Origin: Algicella marina
GTDB lineage: Bacteria > Pseudomonadota > Alphaproteobacteria > Rhodobacterales > Rhodobacteraceae
Length of the DNA stretch: 64,000 nt
Reading direction: 5' to 3'
NCBI RefSeq assembly: GCF_009931615.1
Contig: NZ_CP046620.1
Coordinates: 1,317,501 to 1,381,500, forward strand
Made by a program: the position numbers and the translations under genes
Shown: one piece after another, positions 63,029 through 64,000 of the stretch
Numbering within the stretch: position 1 is the first letter of the stretch
Layout of the letters: each line of letters begins with the position of its first letter
Notes under the pieces: generated by a model
What the model saw: only the letters and a program-made list of their open reading frames with translations
Told to the model about the DNA's origin: nothing
The model's database searches: none

Positions 63029-63385
63029 ATGCCCATGTTTTCAGTACCCGGAACACCGCCTGTCACGATGACGGATGCAGCAGCCACAGAAATCGCCCGG
63101 CTCATGGCTGAGGGCGATACCGAGGGGCTGCGCATCGGTATCAAGAAGGGTGGTTGCGCGGGCATGGAATACACGATGGAATATGTCGCTGAGGCTGACC
63201 CACATGACGAAGTTGTGGAGATGAACGGCGCGCGTGTATTGATCGCCCCGATGGCCCAGATGTTTCTGTTCGGCACCGAGATTGACTATGAGGTATCGCT
63301 GCTCGAATCCGGGTTCAAATTCAACAATCCCAACGTCTCCGAGGCCTGCGGCTGCGGCGAATCGATCAAGTTCGCCGACATGTAA
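63029..63385 (+). CDS. A-type iron-sulfur carrier (SufA/ErpA/IscA family)
   Basis: This 118-residue protein has VTMTDAAATEIARLMAEGDT, IGIKKGGCAGMEYTMEY with the first Cys, and the paired Cys in NVSEACGCGESIKF. These three Cys bind or carry the cluster. The Gly-Cys-Ala-Gly-Met form resembles SufA-like carriers. It precedes tpiA by 61 bp on the same strand. Confidence 0.93.
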   Translation: MPMFSVPGTPPVTMTDAAATEIARLMAEGDTEGLRIGIKKGGCAGMEYTMEYVAEADPHDEVVEMNGARVLIAPMAQMFLFGTEIDYEVSLLESGFKFNNPNVSEACGCGESIKFADM

Positions 63386-63446
63386 CGGGCTTGGCCCGCG
63401 TTGCGGCCTCTGCTAACCCCTTTGACAACTGCAAGGGGAGAACGGA

Positions 63447-64000
63447 ATGCCACGCAAGATTGCCGCCGGAAACTGGAAGATGAACGGGTCTTTGGCCTCC
63501 ACAGCCATGGTTGAAGCGTTGGCAAAGGCGTTCCCTGCTCCCGAATGCGAGGTAATTGTCTGTCCTCCGTTTCCGCTGATTCCCGCACTGGTCAATCTGA
63601 ACTCTCCCTTCACGATTGGCGCGCAGGATTGTCATTTCTCCGAGAGCGGTGCCCATACCGGAGACGTCTCGCCGCAGCTTCTGAAGGAAATCGGCTGTGG
63701 CGCTGTAATTCTCGGCCATTCGGAAAGACGTGCCGACCATGGCGAAACATCAGCATTGGTTGCCCGCAAGGTGACAGCGACGCAAAATGCCGGCCTTACC
63801 GCCATTGTTTGCGTCGGCGAGACGGAGGCCGATCGTGACGGCGGGCGGACACTGAAGGTCGTCGAGGGGCAATTGGCCGGGTCACTGCCTGACGGCACCG
63901 ACCCTGATGCGCTGGTTATCGCCTATGAACCGGTCTGGGCCATCGGTACCGGACGGACACCTGTGAACGATGAGATCGCCGAGGTCCATGCCGCGATCCG
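63447..64000 (+). CDS. tpiA: Triosephosphate isomerase (3' end cut off by window)
   Basis: The visible 184 residues include KIAAGNWKMNGSL at the N-terminus with the catalytic Lys, the electrophilic His in VILGHSERRADHGE, and the catalytic Glu with loop 6 in VIAYEPVWAIGTGRTP. It interconverts DHAP and glyceraldehyde 3-phosphate. AGGGGAGAA precedes the ATG. The last quarter lies beyond base 64000. Confidence 0.96.
   Translation, partial: MPRKIAAGNWKMNGSLASTAMVEALAKAFPAPECEVIVCPPFPLIPALVNLNSPFTIGAQDCHFSESGAHTGDVSPQLLKEIGCGAVILGHSERRADHGETSALVARKVTATQNAGLTAIVCVGETEADRDGGRTLKVVEGQLAGSLPDGTDPDALVIAYEPVWAIGTGRTPVNDEIAEVHAAI

Overview
The window is chromosomal DNA of an alphaproteobacterium, most likely a marine-type member of the Rhodobacterales (Roseobacter/Rhodobacter group). 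This rests on gene order and gene families (tmk-holB-tatD, purM-purN, lptF-lptG-lptD-surA-pdxA-rsmA, prfA-prmC, a Hint-domain protein, a DUF4167 protein) and on a complete taurine dissimilation locus of the TauR type. No rRNA or species marker is present, so the assignment is inference.

Region 1 (about 1-6.1 kb) is accessory DNA. It starts with a cut-off, membrane-anchored staphylococcal-nuclease-like gene. A compact island of about 5.3 kb follows, bounded by a 14-bp direct repeat of the last 14 nt (including CCA) of a tRNA-Ser gene at 6073-6162. The island carries a P4-type integrase, an AlpA-like regulator, three overlapping small genes ending in a winged-helix protein that may be a replication initiator, an iteron-like repeat array over that gene's 3' end, a pair of unknown island genes behind a strong promoter, and a GNAT-type toxin-antitoxin pair next to the tRNA.

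Region 2 (6.3-12.8 kb) is housekeeping: a SPOR lipoprotein, a D,D-carboxypeptidase, tmk, holB, tatD, a metallo-beta-lactamase-fold enzyme and an AEC transporter. Region 3 (12.8-26.6 kb) holds a dimethylglycine/sarcosine-dehydrogenase-like flavoprotein, a short citrate synthase, pta, xsc, an unknown exported protein, tauC, tauB, tauA, tauR and tpa. Taurine is imported by TauABC, transaminated to sulfoacetaldehyde by Tpa, desulfonated to acetyl phosphate and sulfite by Xsc, and converted to acetyl-CoA by Pta. Three pairs of CTGG-type decamers, each with a 22-bp period, lie in front of tpa, xsc and tauA and look like TauR operators. TauC carries a cadherin-like insertion of roughly 120 residues after its first membrane segment.

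Region 4 (26.7-64 kb) is mostly core genome: two tRNA genes flanking an AT-rich ArsR-type regulator, purine synthesis, ndk, ABC-F, MarC, pepA/holC, the LPS-transport operon, translation-termination genes, ispG, a RodZ-like protein, small regulators, SdhE, an array of four tRNA genes, lon, two hydrolases, the Hint protein, tgt, an aspartic-peptidase-like/RimK fusion, a SufT-type protein, a LysR regulator, an A-type Fe-S carrier and the start of tpiA.
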